A stretch of 64,000 nt of DNA from Roseiarcus sp963832305. Its GTDB lineage: Bacteria; Pseudomonadota; Alphaproteobacteria; Rhizobiales; Beijerinckiaceae. Below the pieces are notes generated by a model. That model was not told where the DNA came from and did not search any database. It was given only the letters and a program-made list of their open reading frames with translations. Numbering within the stretch: the stretch's first letter is position 1; each line of letters starts with the position of its first letter. Shown here in pieces: positions 52,155-61,070 of the stretch. Where the stretch lies: the NCBI GenBank assembly GCA_963832305.1, contig CAWHTU010000015.1, forward strand, positions 1 through 64,000, read 5' to 3'. The position numbers and the translations under genes are program-made.

Positions 52155-53322
52155 ATGTCTGCGACCCCTTCTGCGCTCGAGATCGCGCGCGCGCTGATCC
52201 GCTGTCGCTCGGTGACGCCGGAGGACGGCGGGGCGCTGCCGTATCTGCGCGATCTGCTGACTGCGGCTGGATTCGCAGCCGAGCTTGTCGCCTTCGAGAC
52301 GCCCGGGACGGCCGCGGTCTTGAACCTCCACGCGCGGTTCGGGACCGGCCGGCCGAATTTCGTCTTCGCCGGCCACACCGACGTCGTCCCGCCCGGCGAT
52401 GTCGCGCGCTGGCGGTTCGATCCGTTCGCAGCCGAGATCGCCGACGGCCAGCTCTGGGGCCGCGGCGCCTGCGACATGAAGGGCGGCGTCGCCGCCGCGG
52501 CGGCCGCGGCGTTGCGCTTCATCGCCAAGCGACCGCTTCCGGGCTCGATCAGCTTCCTCATCACCGGCGACGAGGAAGGCCCGGCAATCAACGGCACGGT
52601 CAAGCTTCTCGACTGGGCGCGGGCCAAGGGCGAGCTTTTCGATCATTGCATCGTCGGCGAGCCGACATGCATGAGCGTGCTCGGCGACACGATCAAGCAC
52701 GGCCGGCGCGGCTCGCTCAACGGACGGCTCACGATCCACGGTCGGCAGGGCCACGTCGCCTATCCGCAGATCGCAGAAAATCCGATCCGGGCGCTTGCGC
52801 CGTTGCTGACGGGGCTGCTCGCGCCGCCGCTCGATCAGGGAAACGCCGACTTCGAACCGTCGAACCTCGAGATCACCAGCGTCGACGTCGGCAACGCGGC
52901 CCACAATGTCATTCCGGGCGAGGTCCGGTTGGCCTTCAACGTCCGGTTCAACAATCGATGGACGCCCGAATCGCTCGCCGCCGAAATTGCGCGGCGGGTC
53001 GCGGCGGCGGCTCAAGGCGCCCGCACGACGCTCGCCTTCGAGCCGACCAACGCGGTCGCGTTTCTCACCCAACCCGGCGCCTTCACCGATCTCGTCGCCT
53101 CCGCGGTCGAGGACGTCACGGGACGCAGGCCGGCCCTCTCGACGGGCGGGGGCACATCCGACGCGCGCTTCATCAAGAACGCCTGTCCCGTCGTCGAGCT
53201 CGGGCTTGTCAACGCCACCATCCATGGCGTCGACGAGCGGGTCGCGCTCGACGATCTCGAGGCGCTGTCGCTGATCTACGAGCGGGCGCTCGAGCGCTAT
53301 TTCGCGACGTTCGCCGGCTTAG
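52155..53322 (+). CDS. dapE: Succinyl-diaminopimelate desuccinylase DapE
   Basis: DapE hydrolyses N-succinyl-LL-diaminopimelate for lysine and cell-wall synthesis. It starts at 52155 (MSATPSALEI). The di-zinc ligands are visible: His74 and Asp76 in FAGHTDVVPPGD, Asp in GACDMKGG, the Glu pair in TGDEEGPA, and His in TIHGVDERV. Uncorrected, the frame runs past the end to 53822 because of one extra C near 53315. Corrected, it ends FATFAA at 53322, about 389 residues. A second copy of the last 85 bp is at 53739-53822. Confidence 0.93.
53237..53322 (+). repeat. Direct repeat A: 3' end of dapE
   Basis: The last 86 bp of dapE, coding DLEALSLIYERALERYFATF, recur at 53739-53822 in the same orientation. 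The downstream 67 bp are nearly identical; the first 20 bp are less so. Confidence 0.85.
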
Positions 53323-53374
53323 TCCTCCCCGCGAACGCGGGGGAGGAGACCGCCCGAGGGGCGGTGGAGGGCGG
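53323..53374 (+). repeat. Double-hairpin repeat R1
   Basis: Form: TCCTCCCC, a short loop and GGGGGAGGA, then ACCGCCC, a short loop and GGGCGGT, then a G-rich tail. R1 starts directly after the dapE stop. It belongs to a family with R2 (53404), R3 (53872) and R4 (54300, minus). Confidence 0.85.
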
Positions 53375-53403
53375 ATGGGGGTTCCGACGGCTGGCCGCTC
53401 CTA

Positions 53404-53455
53404 TCCTCCCTCGCGAAGCGGGGGAGGGGGACCGCCCGCAGGGCGGTGGTGGGGG
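53404..53455 (+). repeat. Double-hairpin repeat R2
   Basis: Same two-hairpin design as R1, with ACCGCCCGCAGGGCGGT as the second hairpin and a GTGGGGG tail. It ends 8 bp before the start of the first DUF559 gene and probably contributes to its upstream region. Confidence 0.85.
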
Positions 53456-53463
53456 AAGGATCA

Positions 53464-53775
53464 ATGCGAGCGCCGCCGGAAACTGTCGCCAATGCCCGTC
53501 GCCTTCGCCGTGCGCTCTCGCCGCCCGAAGCGCGGCTGTGGGTCAGGTTGCGCCAGCGCGCACCAGGACTGCCGATATTTCGTCGCCAGCATCCAATCGG
53601 ACCTTACGTGCTCGACTTTTTCTGTTCGGCGGCGCGACTTGCGATCGAAATCGACGGCATGAGCCACGACGTCGAAAACCGCCCCGAGCGCGATCGGCGT
53701 CGCGACGCGTGGCTCGAGGCGCGGGGCGTGACCGTGATGCGGGTCCCGCTGGCGATCTCGAGGCGCTGTCGCTGA
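53464..53775 (+). CDS. DUF559 endonuclease-like protein, 3' end replaced
   Basis: A 103-residue protein starting MRAPPETVANARRLRRALSP. It carries the DUF559 motifs ARLWVRLRQR, FRRQHPIGPYVLDFFC, ARLAIEIDGMSHD and EARGVTVMRV. This is a Vsr/very-short-patch-like restriction-endonuclease fold. Compared with its neighbour at 53869, it loses the last 45 residues. After VTVMR the sequence is the duplicated end of dapE read in another frame. About 80 of the first 94 residues match the second copy. Function is unknown; the family is highly mobile. Confidence 0.8.
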   Translation: MRAPPETVANARRLRRALSPPEARLWVRLRQRAPGLPIFRRQHPIGPYVLDFFCSAARLAIEIDGMSHDVENRPERDRRRDAWLEARGVTVMRVPLAISRRCR

Positions 53776-53822
53776 TCTACGAGCGGGCGCTCGAGCGCTA
53801 TTTCGCGACGTTCGCGGCTTGA
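53739..53822 (+). repeat. Direct repeat B: second copy of the dapE 3' end
   Basis: This copy of the dapE 3' end abuts the truncated DUF559 gene and ends TTCGCGGCTTGA. Together with repeat A it brackets a 416-bp stretch containing R1, R2 and most of the DUF559 gene. Confidence 0.85.
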
Positions 53823-53868
53823 TCGTTGGCGCCCGCCCGATTCTCGGGGGAGGAATCCAGGGGCGCTT

Positions 53869-54288
53869 CTATCCTCCCCCATGCAATGGGGGAGGGGGAC
53901 CGCCCGTAGGGCGGTGGTGGGGGCTGTCGACGCCGATGAGCGCCGCGGCCATTCGCACAATGGCTTCCGCCGTTTCGTCAAGCGCGCGCATGACGTCGCC
54001 GGCGGCGATGCGCATCACTGTCACTCCTCGCGCTTCAAGCCACGCGTCGCGGCGTATGTCGCGCTCGGGCCGGTCGCCGAGGTCGTGGCTCATGCCGTCG
54101 ATCTCGATCGCCAGCCGCGCCCTTGTGCAGTAGAAATCGAGCACATAAGGGCCAATCGGATGCTGACGGCGAAATACCGGCAATCCAGGCGCACGCTGAC
54201 GCAACCGGTTCCAGAGTCGCGCTTCTGGCGGCGAGAGCGCTCGCCGAAAGCGTCGGGCGTTAGCGATCGTTTCCGGCGACGCTCGCAT
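53869..54288 (-). CDS. DUF559 endonuclease-like protein (complete copy)
   Basis: A 139-residue protein from the ATG at 54288 (MRASPETIAN); a further ATG adds seven residues. It has the same DUF559 motifs as the neighbour: ARLWNRLRQR, FRRQHPIGPYVLDFYC, ARLAIEIDGMSHD and GVTVMRIAAGDVMRALDE. The C-terminal tail PHHRPTGGPPPPLHGG is encoded by the inverted repeat R3, so the repeat forms part of the gene. R4 lies at its 5' end in the opposite orientation to R3. The gene is thus framed by inverted repeats. Confidence 0.85.
   Translation of the reverse strand: MRASPETIANARRFRRALSPPEARLWNRLRQRAPGLPVFRRQHPIGPYVLDFYCTRARLAIEIDGMSHDLGDRPERDIRRDAWLEARGVTVMRIAAGDVMRALDETAEAIVRMAAALIGVDSPHHRPTGGPPPPLHGGG
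53872..53923 (+). repeat. Double-hairpin repeat R3
   Basis: TCCTCCCCC, loop and GGGGGAGG, followed by ACCGCCCGTAGGGCGGT and a GTGGGGG tail. It overlaps the 3' end of the minus-strand DUF559 gene and is inverted relative to R4. Confidence 0.85.
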
Positions 54289-54299
54289 CGGATGACTAA

Positions 54300-54352
54300 C
54301 CCCCTCCACCGCGCTTTCGCGCGGTCCCCCTCCCCCGTTTCTCGGGGGAGGA
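54300..54352 (-). repeat. Double-hairpin repeat R4 (inverted)
   Basis: Read on the minus strand it begins TCCTCCCCCGAGAAACGGGG and continues AGGGGGACCGCGCGAAAGCG with a CGGTGGAGGGGG tail. Its second stem is ACCGCGC/GCGCGGT rather than ACCGCCC/GGGCGGT. It stands 11 bp before the start of the complete DUF559 gene. Confidence 0.85.
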
Positions 54353-54426
54353 CAGCGCCTCCGCGCTCTCAGCGATGCTTGGCCTTCGCAATCAATGGCG
54401 TCAATCCGCTTTGCGCGCTCTGCTTC

Positions 54427-55174
54427 TCAGGCGCCGGCATAGTCGACCCTCGCGAGGTAGAGGCCGAAGGCTGGGGCCACCGGGCCGCAGCGGCTGCGGT
54501 CGGCGGCTTCGAGCGCGGCCTTGAGGTCGAGGGCGCTCGAGCGGGCCGCCCCGACCTCGACCAGCGAGCCGACCATCGAGCGCACCTGCCGGTGCAGGAA
54601 CGACAGCGCGCTCGCTTCGATCACGAACGTCGTCGCCGTTGCGCCTGACGTCGAGGCGGTCGAGGGTGCGGATCGGCGATTTCGCCTGGCATTGCGCGTC
54701 GCGAAAAGTGGAGAAATCATGCCGGCCGACGAGGGCCTGGGCGGCCTCGTGCATCGCCCCGGCGTCGAGCGGAGGCTTCACCCGCCAGGCGCGGCCGCGG
54801 TCGAGCGCGAGCGGCGCGCGGCGGTTGACGATGCGGTAAAAATAATGGCGGGCGCTGGCGCTGCGCCTGGCGTCGAAACCGGGATCGGCGGCCTCGGACT
54901 TGAGAACCGCGACCGGATGGGGATGAAGCAGCGCGTTCAGCCCCTCGCCGAGACGGAATGGATCCCATGCGCGCTCAAGGTCGACATGCGCGACCTGGCC
55001 CAGCGCATGCACGCCGGCGTCGGTGCGCCCGGCGCCATGGGCGGTCGCGCGCTCGCCCGTCATGGCGAAAAGCGCGTCCTCCAGCGCCTCCTGGACCGAA
55101 AGGCCATTCTCCTGGCGCTGCCAGCCGACGAACGGCGCGCCGTCATATTCGAGGGTGAGCTTGAAACGCGGCAT
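54427..55174 (-). CDS. truA: tRNA pseudouridine(38-40) synthase TruA (frameshifted)
   Basis: TruA isomerises uridines 38-40 in the tRNA anticodon arm. It starts MPRFKLTLEYDGAPFVGWQR. The catalytic Asp52 is in GAGRTDAGVHALGQ. At about 54628 one extra base breaks the frame: the first frame ends around VRRNGDD, and the second continues FVIEASALSFLHRQVRSMVG and ends FGLYLARVDYAG at 54427. Correcting it gives an ordinary TruA of about 248 residues, so a sequencing error is likely. It follows the radical SAM gene on the same strand. Confidence 0.92.
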
Positions 55175-55283
55175 CGGCGCTCAATACGCGCCGGGTCGCC
55201 CCGCTGGAAGGCCCTCGTCCAGCCCTTCGGGTCCGTTCTCGCAAGCAGAAGAGAGTTTGGCGAAGGATGCACCGCGCCAAGAT

Positions 55284-56432
55284 TTAGAAAAGGCTGAGCT
55301 GGGCGCCGGCGTCGCTCGCTTCACGGGCCGGCTTCCGAAGAGGTCGGTGCGTAGCGCCCGCGATGTCTCGCGATAGCCGAGGCGGCGCGCGGCCATCTCG
55401 AACCGGCGCCCGATCATCCAGGCGTAAGGGCCCGAGCCCGCCATGCGCCGGCCCCATTGGGCTTCGTAGTCCTTGCCCTCGCGCATCGACTGCATGAGCG
55501 AGACCGCGCGCTTGAGCCGATCGGGATAGTGGACCTGCAGCCATTCGCGGAACATGTCGCGCAATTCGCCCGGCAGCCTAAGCACGACGTAGCTCCCCTC
55601 GCGCGCGCCGGCGGAATAAGCGCGGGTCAGGATCGTCTCGAGCTCCTCGTCGTTGATCGCCGGAATGACCGGCGCGGCCATCACGCCCTGCCGGAACGCC
55701 GGCGTCGTTGAGCGCCTCGATCGCCTCGAGTCGCTTCTGCGGCGTCGGCGCGCGCGGCTCCATCTCACGCGCCAGCACCCGATCGAGGGTTGTCACGGAA
55801 ACGAACACCTTGACCAGGCCGTCGCGGGCCATCGGCGCGAGCAGATCGAGGTCGCGCAGGATCAGGTTCGACTTGGTGACGATGGTGAGCGGGTGGCGGG
55901 CGCGCTTCAGCACCTCGATCAGCGACCGCGTAATGCGGTATTGGCGCTCGATCGGCTGATAGGGGTCGGTGTTGGCGCCGAAGGCGATCGGCGCCGGCTT
56001 GTACTTGGGCGAGGCCAGCTCCCGCTCGAGAAGCTCGGCCGCGCCCTCTTTGGCGAACAGCCTGGTTTCGAAATCGAGCCCCGCCGACAGGCCCATATAG
56101 GCGTGGGTCGGCCTTGCGTAGCAATAGAAGCAGCCGTGCTCGCAGCCGCGGTACGGGTTGATCGAGCGGTCGAACGGGATGTCGGGCGATTCGTTGCGGG
56201 TGATGATCGCCTTGGGCTTCTCCCAGGTCACTTCGGTCGCGAGCGGCTCGGGCGCTTCGTCCTGCGTCCAGCCGTCGTCGAACGTCTCGCGCTGCTCGAT
56301 CTCGAACCGGCCAGACGTATTGGTCGCCGCGCCTCGCCCGCGCCTGAGCTCGGCGGGCAGGATGCGCTCGGCTATCGCCTCGGGGCGGTGGCGCGGGTCA
56401 GGGGCGGAGGCTCGGATCGGGGTCGGGTTCAT
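55284..56432 (-). CDS. Radical SAM protein, SplB/PA0069-like (two frameshifts)
   Basis: The protein starts MNPTPIRASA. The radical SAM cluster motif GCEHGCFYCYARPTHAYMG supplies CxxxCxxC. FETRLFAKEGAAELLEREL and TIVTKSNLILRDLDLLAPM follow. One extra base in a GGG run at 55686 shifts the frame, after which VMAAPVIPAINDEELETILT continues. A second missing base near 55338 is needed for the family ending AQLSLF, reached at 55284. The family belongs to the spore-photoproduct-lyase-like group of uncertain substrate, about 380 residues after correction. Confidence 0.85.
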
Positions 56433-56613
56433 GGCGATGGATCATAATGGCGAGGTGGGAACAAATCATGAACATGCACATAACCTCGCATCATCTCCAG
56501 GTCAAGGCCAGGCCGGAAGCGATCGTCCGCGCTCGGGGCGGAGATAAATTGACGAAGGGCGCGGTCAAAAGCGCCCGCCTCGCGCTAAAGCGCCTGACGC
56601 GGCGCGGCGCCGA

Positions 56614-57489
56614 TCAATTCGAGAAGGTGTTGCAGGACTTGATGTCGCCGCTCTTCAGGCCCGCGGTCAGCCATTGCTGGCGCTGCGCCGCCGAGCCGTG
56701 GGTGAAGCTGTCGGGCACGGCGTAGCCGCGCGCAGCGGTCTGCAGCCGGTCGTCGCCGATCGCGGACGCTGTCGCCATCGCCTTCTCGATGTCGCCAGGC
56801 TGAAGAATCTGCCACTTCTCGTTGGCATGGTTGGCCCAGACGCCGGCAAGGCAGTCGGCCTGCAATTCGACCCTGACCGAAAGCGCGTTAGCCTGAGTCT
56901 GGCTCACCTGCTGCTTCATGTTGTCGACCTTATCGAGAATGCCGAGCTCGTCCTGGACGTGATGGCCAATCTCGTGCGCGACGACATAGGCGTAGGCGAA
57001 GTCGCCGCCGCCGCCGTATTTGGTCTTCATGTCGCGGAAGAAGGCGGTGTCGAGATAGACCTTCTTGTCGATCGGGCAGTAGAACGGCCCCATCGCCGAG
57101 CGCGCGCCGCCGCATCCCGACCGGGTGGCGCCGTCATAGATGACGAGCGTCGCTGGTTCGTATTTCACCCCGGTTTGCGCCGGCAGCACCTCCGCCCAGA
57201 CGCCCTCGGTGCCGCCGACGACCTTGGCGAGAAAGACGCGCGCCGGGTCGTTCGGATCGACGGGGGCGCTCTGCGGCGGCGGGCCGCTATTTTTGCCGAC
57301 GCCCATCATTTCCGCGCCGCTCATCAGCACCTGGGGCGAGATGCCGGTGAAATAGCTGATGGCGAAAATGACGACGATCGCGCCGATGCCGAGCCCGCCG
57401 GCTCCCATCCCCCCGCCGCCGCCTCCGCCCTGGCCGCGGCGATCCTCGATGTTCGAGGACTGCGGCATGTTTTCGTATTCCATGTCCAA
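56614..57489 (-). CDS. Neutral zinc metallopeptidase (YpfJ family)
   Basis: A 291-residue membrane-anchored peptidase. A Gly-rich N-terminus (RRGQGGGGGGGMGAGGLG) is followed by one membrane helix (about 35-50, GAIVVIFAISYF). The zinc motif VVAHEIGHHVQDELG is near residues 165-180. The third ligand region VELQADCLAGVWANH follows. Cys residues in GCGGARSAMGPFYCP and near the end (KSCNTF) may form disulfides. The substrate is unknown. Confidence 0.9.
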   Translation of the reverse strand: MDMEYENMPQSSNIEDRRGQGGGGGGGMGAGGLGIGAIVVIFAISYFTGISPQVLMSGAEMMGVGKNSGPPPQSAPVDPNDPARVFLAKVVGGTEGVWAEVLPAQTGVKYEPATLVIYDGATRSGCGGARSAMGPFYCPIDKKVYLDTAFFRDMKTKYGGGGDFAYAYVVAHEIGHHVQDELGILDKVDNMKQQVSQTQANALSVRVELQADCLAGVWANHANEKWQILQPGDIEKAMATASAIGDDRLQTAARGYAVPDSFTHGSAAQRQQWLTAGLKSGDIKSCNTFSN

Positions 57490-57616
57490 CTCCGGGCGGT
57501 TCGAACGCCGGTTAATGTTCTGGTCACCCTAGCAGAACCCTCGCCCGCTGAGTAGCGCTGCGGCATGGAGAGCGCGCAAAGCCTTTGTTGAGGCATTTGC
57601 GGAACGGTCAACCTTC

Positions 57617-58655
57617 ATGGACAAGGACCGCGCCGCCATGCCGCCGACTTATTCCCTCGTCGTGCCGATCTTCAACGAGGAGGCGGTCGTGCCGATTCTG
57701 CTCAAGCGCCTCGACGCTCTCCTGGACTCGCTCGACGCGCCCGGCGAGGTGATTGTCGTCGACGACGGATCGAGCGACACGAGCGCGATCGTGATCGAGG
57801 GCAAGGCGCGGACCGACCGTCGCTATCGGCTCGTCAAGCTCTCGCGCAATTTCGGCCATCAGGTCGCGATCACCGCCGGACTCGATCGCGCTGCCGGCCG
57901 CGCGGTCGTCGTCATGGACGCCGATCTCCAGGATCCGCCCGAAATCGTCCACGCGATGATCGCAAAATGGAAGGAGGGCTACGACGTCGTTTCCGCAGAG
58001 CGCGCGCTACGGCGCGGCGAAAGCCGGTTCAAGCGGATGACCGCCGATCTCTTCTATCGCCTCATCGGCGCGCTCTCGGAAACCCCAATAGCCCGCAACG
58101 CCGGCGACTTCCGCCTGATCGACCGCAAGGCGCTCGAACTCTTTCCGCGCCATGCCCGAGCGCGACCGGTTCGTGCGCGGCATGTTCGCCTGGATCGGGT
58201 TCCGCCAGGGAACGGTGAGTTTCGACCGCCCGCCACGCGCCGCGGGGATCAGCAAATATCCGCTGCGCCGGATGGTCGCTCTCGCCACGAACGGACTCAT
58301 TTCGTTCTCCGACGCGCCGCTTCGTGTGGCGTTGTGGGGCGGCGCGGCGGTTTCCGCGCTCGCGCTTCTCTACGGGCTCGTCGTGATCGGGCGGTGGGCG
58401 CTCGGCGACCCAAGCCTTGCGCGCGGCTGGAGCTCGACCGTTGTCGTCATCGCCGGTCTCGGCGGCGCGAACATGCTAATGACGGGCGTCATCGGGCTTT
58501 ACGTCGGCCGCATTCATGCCGAGGTTAAGCGGAGGCCGCTCTACATCGTCGAGCGCGCGGTCGGCTTCGACGCGCCGGAGAGCGTGCGCCGTCCGAGGCA
58601 GACTAGTGAATCTGCGTCGCCGCATCCTGGCCGCGGGCGAGCTCGATCGTCGTGA
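57617..58655 (+). CDS. Family 2 glycosyltransferase with membrane helices (frameshifted)
   Basis: An undecaprenyl-phosphate-sugar (DPM1/GtrB-like) glycosyltransferase. The GT2 motifs are YSLVVPIFNEEAVVPILLKR, VIVVDDGSSDTSA and VVMDADLQDPPE, with FKRMTADLFYRLI. One extra T in the run at 58142-58144 breaks the frame after RKALELF. The other frame continues RAMPERDRFVRGMFAWIGFR and PRAAGISKYPLRRM, then two membrane helices (LWGGAAVSALALLYGLVVI and VVVIAGLGGANMLMTGVIGL). The likely role is transfer of a sugar to lipid carrier for surface polysaccharide or LPS modification. Confidence 0.9.
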
Positions 58656-59268
58656 TCGCGACCAGCATCTCGGCCCGCGACTTGAGGTCCTTGGCCTCGA
58701 GCAGCGCCTGCTTTTCCTTCGGGCCGCAGGGGCTCATCATTGAGAGCCCATTGACCAGGGCCTCGTTCGACGCCTTCTTGATGTCGCTCCACACGACCTT
58801 GATCTCGTTGACCTCGGCGAACCGCTTGAGCGTCTCGAGCAGGTCCACGCGATCGACCGCAGATTCCCCGGCGCCCTCAAGAAAGTCCTCGGCGAACGGC
58901 GAATAATCGGCAACCGCGACCCGATAGGGGCCTTGGCTCGGCCCTTCGGCCGCCATGCGGAACCGCGCGACGCCCATGAGGGTGAGGAAACAGCGGCCGT
59001 CGCCGATTTCGGCATACTGGACGATGCGCCCGGCACAGCCCAGCGGGTAAAGCTCCGGCGCCGGGTCGGCGGTTTCTTCGACCGAGGGCTGGATGACGCC
59101 AATGAGCCGTTCGCCGGTCAGCGCATCGTCCAGCATCTCGAGATAGCGGGGCTCGAACACGGTGAGCTGGATTGGCCGCCGCGGCAGCAACAAGGCGCCC
59201 GCCAGTGGAAACAGCGGAATCGTCGCCGGCATCTCGGCGGGTCCGGCGAAGGTGCGGTTGAGCTTCAT
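58603..59268 (-). CDS. LON substrate-binding-domain protein
   Basis: A 221-residue protein consisting only of the N-terminal LON domain, without the AAA+ and protease parts. IPLFPLAGALLLPRRPIQLT and VFEPRYLEMLDDALTG are diagnostic. VIQPSVEETADPAPELYPLG and CAGRIVQYAEIGDGRCFLTL follow. Its role is unknown; it may bind misfolded proteins. It lies 34 bp after the CnoX-like gene on the same strand, a conserved pairing in alphaproteobacteria, and overlaps the end of the glycosyltransferase gene by about 50 bp. Confidence 0.9.
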   Translation of the reverse strand: MKLNRTFAGPAEMPATIPLFPLAGALLLPRRPIQLTVFEPRYLEMLDDALTGERLIGVIQPSVEETADPAPELYPLGCAGRIVQYAEIGDGRCFLTLMGVARFRMAAEGPSQGPYRVAVADYSPFAEDFLEGAGESAVDRVDLLETLKRFAEVNEIKVVWSDIKKASNEALVNGLSMMSPCGPKEKQALLEAKDLKSRAEMLVAITTIELARGQDAATQIH

Positions 59269-59302
59269 GGCCCTCGTCTCAACTTTCGGGCGGCGGCTCG
59301 CC

Positions 59303-60217
59303 TCAAAACCAGATCGCCGACAGCTTGCGCCGGGCCGCGACCGATTCGGGGTCCATCAGACCCCAGGCTTCGAAGAGCTGCAACAATTGTTTGCGCGCCG
59401 CTTGATCATTCCAACCGCGATCGCGCCGGATGAGTTCCAGCAACTGATCGGCGGCGCCCGCCCGGTCGCCCTTCGCCGAAAGTGCGACCGCGAGATCGAA
59501 CCGCGCCTGGTGATCGTCCGGGTTGGCGGCGACCGCCTGTTCGAGCGGCTTAAGCTCGCCGACGCTCGAGGCCTGTTCGGCAAGGCGCAGCGCGGCGACC
59601 GCGGCGGCGACCGCGGGATCCTGATCCTTGCCCACAGGGGCTTGGGGGGCCGTCTCCAGTAACGCCTTCGCCTCGGTGAGCCGCCCGGCGGCGACGTGAA
59701 GCTTGGCCAGGCCTCCGATCGCCTTGGCGTCGGCAGGATCCTCGGCCAGAACCTCGGAATAGAGCGCCGCAGCGCCGTCGGCGTCACCCTTGGCGGCCAG
59801 TTCATCCGCCTCGGCGACCAGCGCGGCGGAACCGCCTTCGAGCGGGCCTACGAGCCTCTCGATGAAACCGCGGATCTGGCTTTCCGGCAGCGCGCCAACA
59901 AAACCGTCGACCGGCTGGCCTTTGTCAAAGGCGATCACGGCGGGAATCGACTGGATGCCGAGTTGGCCGGCGATCTGGGGGTGCTCGTCGATGTTCATCT
60001 TGACCAGCGCGACCTTGCCGCCCGCATCGGCGACCGCCTTCTCCAGCGCCGGCGCAAGTTGCTTGCAGGGGCCGCACCAAGGCGCCCAGAAATCGACCAG
60101 CACCGGCTGGCGCGTCGACGCAGTCAACACGTCGGCGCGGAACGAAGCGGTCGTCACCTCCTTGACCGCCGAGGGCGCCTGGGTTTGAGGCGCGACCGCG
60201 CCGCTGACGTTCGCCAT
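59303..60217 (-). CDS. Thioredoxin-TPR co-chaperone (CnoX/YbbN-like)
   Basis: A 304-residue protein starting at 60217 (MANVSGAVAP). The thioredoxin domain (about 18-125) has VLVDFWAPWCGPCKQLAP with Cys48 and Cys51. A C-terminal TPR region (about 140-300) repeats ALYSEVLAEDPADAKAIGGL-type units. CnoX protects and hands oxidised proteins to DnaK and GroEL. E. coli CnoX has lost the active-site cysteines, whereas this one keeps CGPC and may also be a reductase. The LON-domain gene follows. Confidence 0.92.
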   Translation of the reverse strand: MANVSGAVAPQTQAPSAVKEVTTASFRADVLTASTRQPVLVDFWAPWCGPCKQLAPALEKAVADAGGKVALVKMNIDEHPQIAGQLGIQSIPAVIAFDKGQPVDGFVGALPESQIRGFIERLVGPLEGGSAALVAEADELAAKGDADGAAALYSEVLAEDPADAKAIGGLAKLHVAAGRLTEAKALLETAPQAPVGKDQDPAVAAAVAALRLAEQASSVGELKPLEQAVAANPDDHQARFDLAVALSAKGDRAGAADQLLELIRRDRGWNDQAARKQLLQLFEAWGLMDPESVAARRKLSAIWF

Positions 60218-60297
60218 TCCATTCCTCTCCAGCCCGGGGCGCGAGCAAAGCCCGCGCAATGCCACATTTCTCGCCCTAGATGGAGCGCCTGCGCTTT

Positions 60298-60813
60298 TTA
60301 TTCAACTGGCGGTCCATCGTGCCCGAGCGCCACAACCAGCGGCTCATGCCCGGTCGCGCGAAGGAATTTGAGGAGGTCGGCGCTCGCGAGGCCCGTGGTG
60401 CGGGTATTGACCAGGGGATGAAAGTTGAGGCGTTCATGGCGCATCATCGCTTCGTCCAGGACGACGCGAACCCTGCCGCCCCGGTCGTTGATGGCGCCGA
60501 ACGGCGTCACCGCGCCCGGCCGGACGCCCCACACCTTTTCCAGCAAATCGGCCGAGCCGAAGGAGACGCGTCCCTGGGCGCCGATTTTCTCATGCACGCG
60601 CTTGAGATCGACGGCGGCTTCCTCGCCCAGGACCAGCAGGAACAACCGGTCCTTCTTGTCCTTGACGAACAGGTTCTTGGTGTGTCCGCCCGGGATGTCG
60701 CCGCGCAGGGCGCGTGAATCCTCGACCGTGTGCAGGGCGGGGTGGTCGACGGTTTCCGACGCTATCGAGAGCGAGCCAAGATAGGCGATGAGGTCTTCGG
60801 GCGAGGTCAGCAT
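60298..60813 (-). CDS. Prolyl-tRNA editing protein (ProXp-ala/PrdX-like)
   Basis: A 171-residue YbaK-fold deacylase starting at 60813 (MLTSPEDLIA). DHPALHTVEDSRALRGDIPG is followed by GHTKNLFVKDKKDRLFLLVL and VRPGAVTPFGAINDRGGRVR, then FHPLVNTRTTGLASADLLKF. This fits the free-standing deacylases that clear Ala-tRNA(Pro) in Hyphomicrobiales. The editing target is inferred from family. Confidence 0.92.
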   Translation of the reverse strand: MLTSPEDLIAYLGSLSIASETVDHPALHTVEDSRALRGDIPGGHTKNLFVKDKKDRLFLLVLGEEAAVDLKRVHEKIGAQGRVSFGSADLLEKVWGVRPGAVTPFGAINDRGGRVRVVLDEAMMRHERLNFHPLVNTRTTGLASADLLKFLRATGHEPLVVALGHDGPPVE

Positions 60814-61070
60814 GGGGCGAGGCGGGGGGTTGACGGCGGCTTGGTAGCCGCTCCCGTCGCGCCCGGCAAGACGGGCCAGACGACACGGGCGCCGCCCGAG
60901 CCCCAAGAAAACTATGGCGCCGCAGCGCGAAATCTGTATAAGCGCGCATCCCGCGGCTATTCGAAGCGCGCGGGAAGCAGCGTCGCGACCGACCTGGACG
61001 ACATCCCGGTTCGGCCGCTCTTGGAATGACCAGGCTGGTTCTCTCCGGCCGCAGATTTAGGAAAAATCCG

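Noticed and set aside
51969..53822. A 617-residue frame that would extend DapE through the repeats and DUF559 region
   Set aside because: It depends on one extra C at about 53315; the added part is a shifted reading of repeats and the DUF559 gene and ends in a duplicate of the DapE tail.
53323..54352. CRISPR-like or attC-like reading of the hairpin repeats
   Set aside because: The copies are irregularly spaced, occur in both orientations and bracket genes; there are no uniform spacers and no integron integrase.
56468..56725. Small plus-strand frame starting MNMHITSHHLQVKARPEA
   Set aside because: It overlaps the 3' end of the zinc metallopeptidase gene for over 100 bp, and only the first 50 codons are free. 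No family was recognised.
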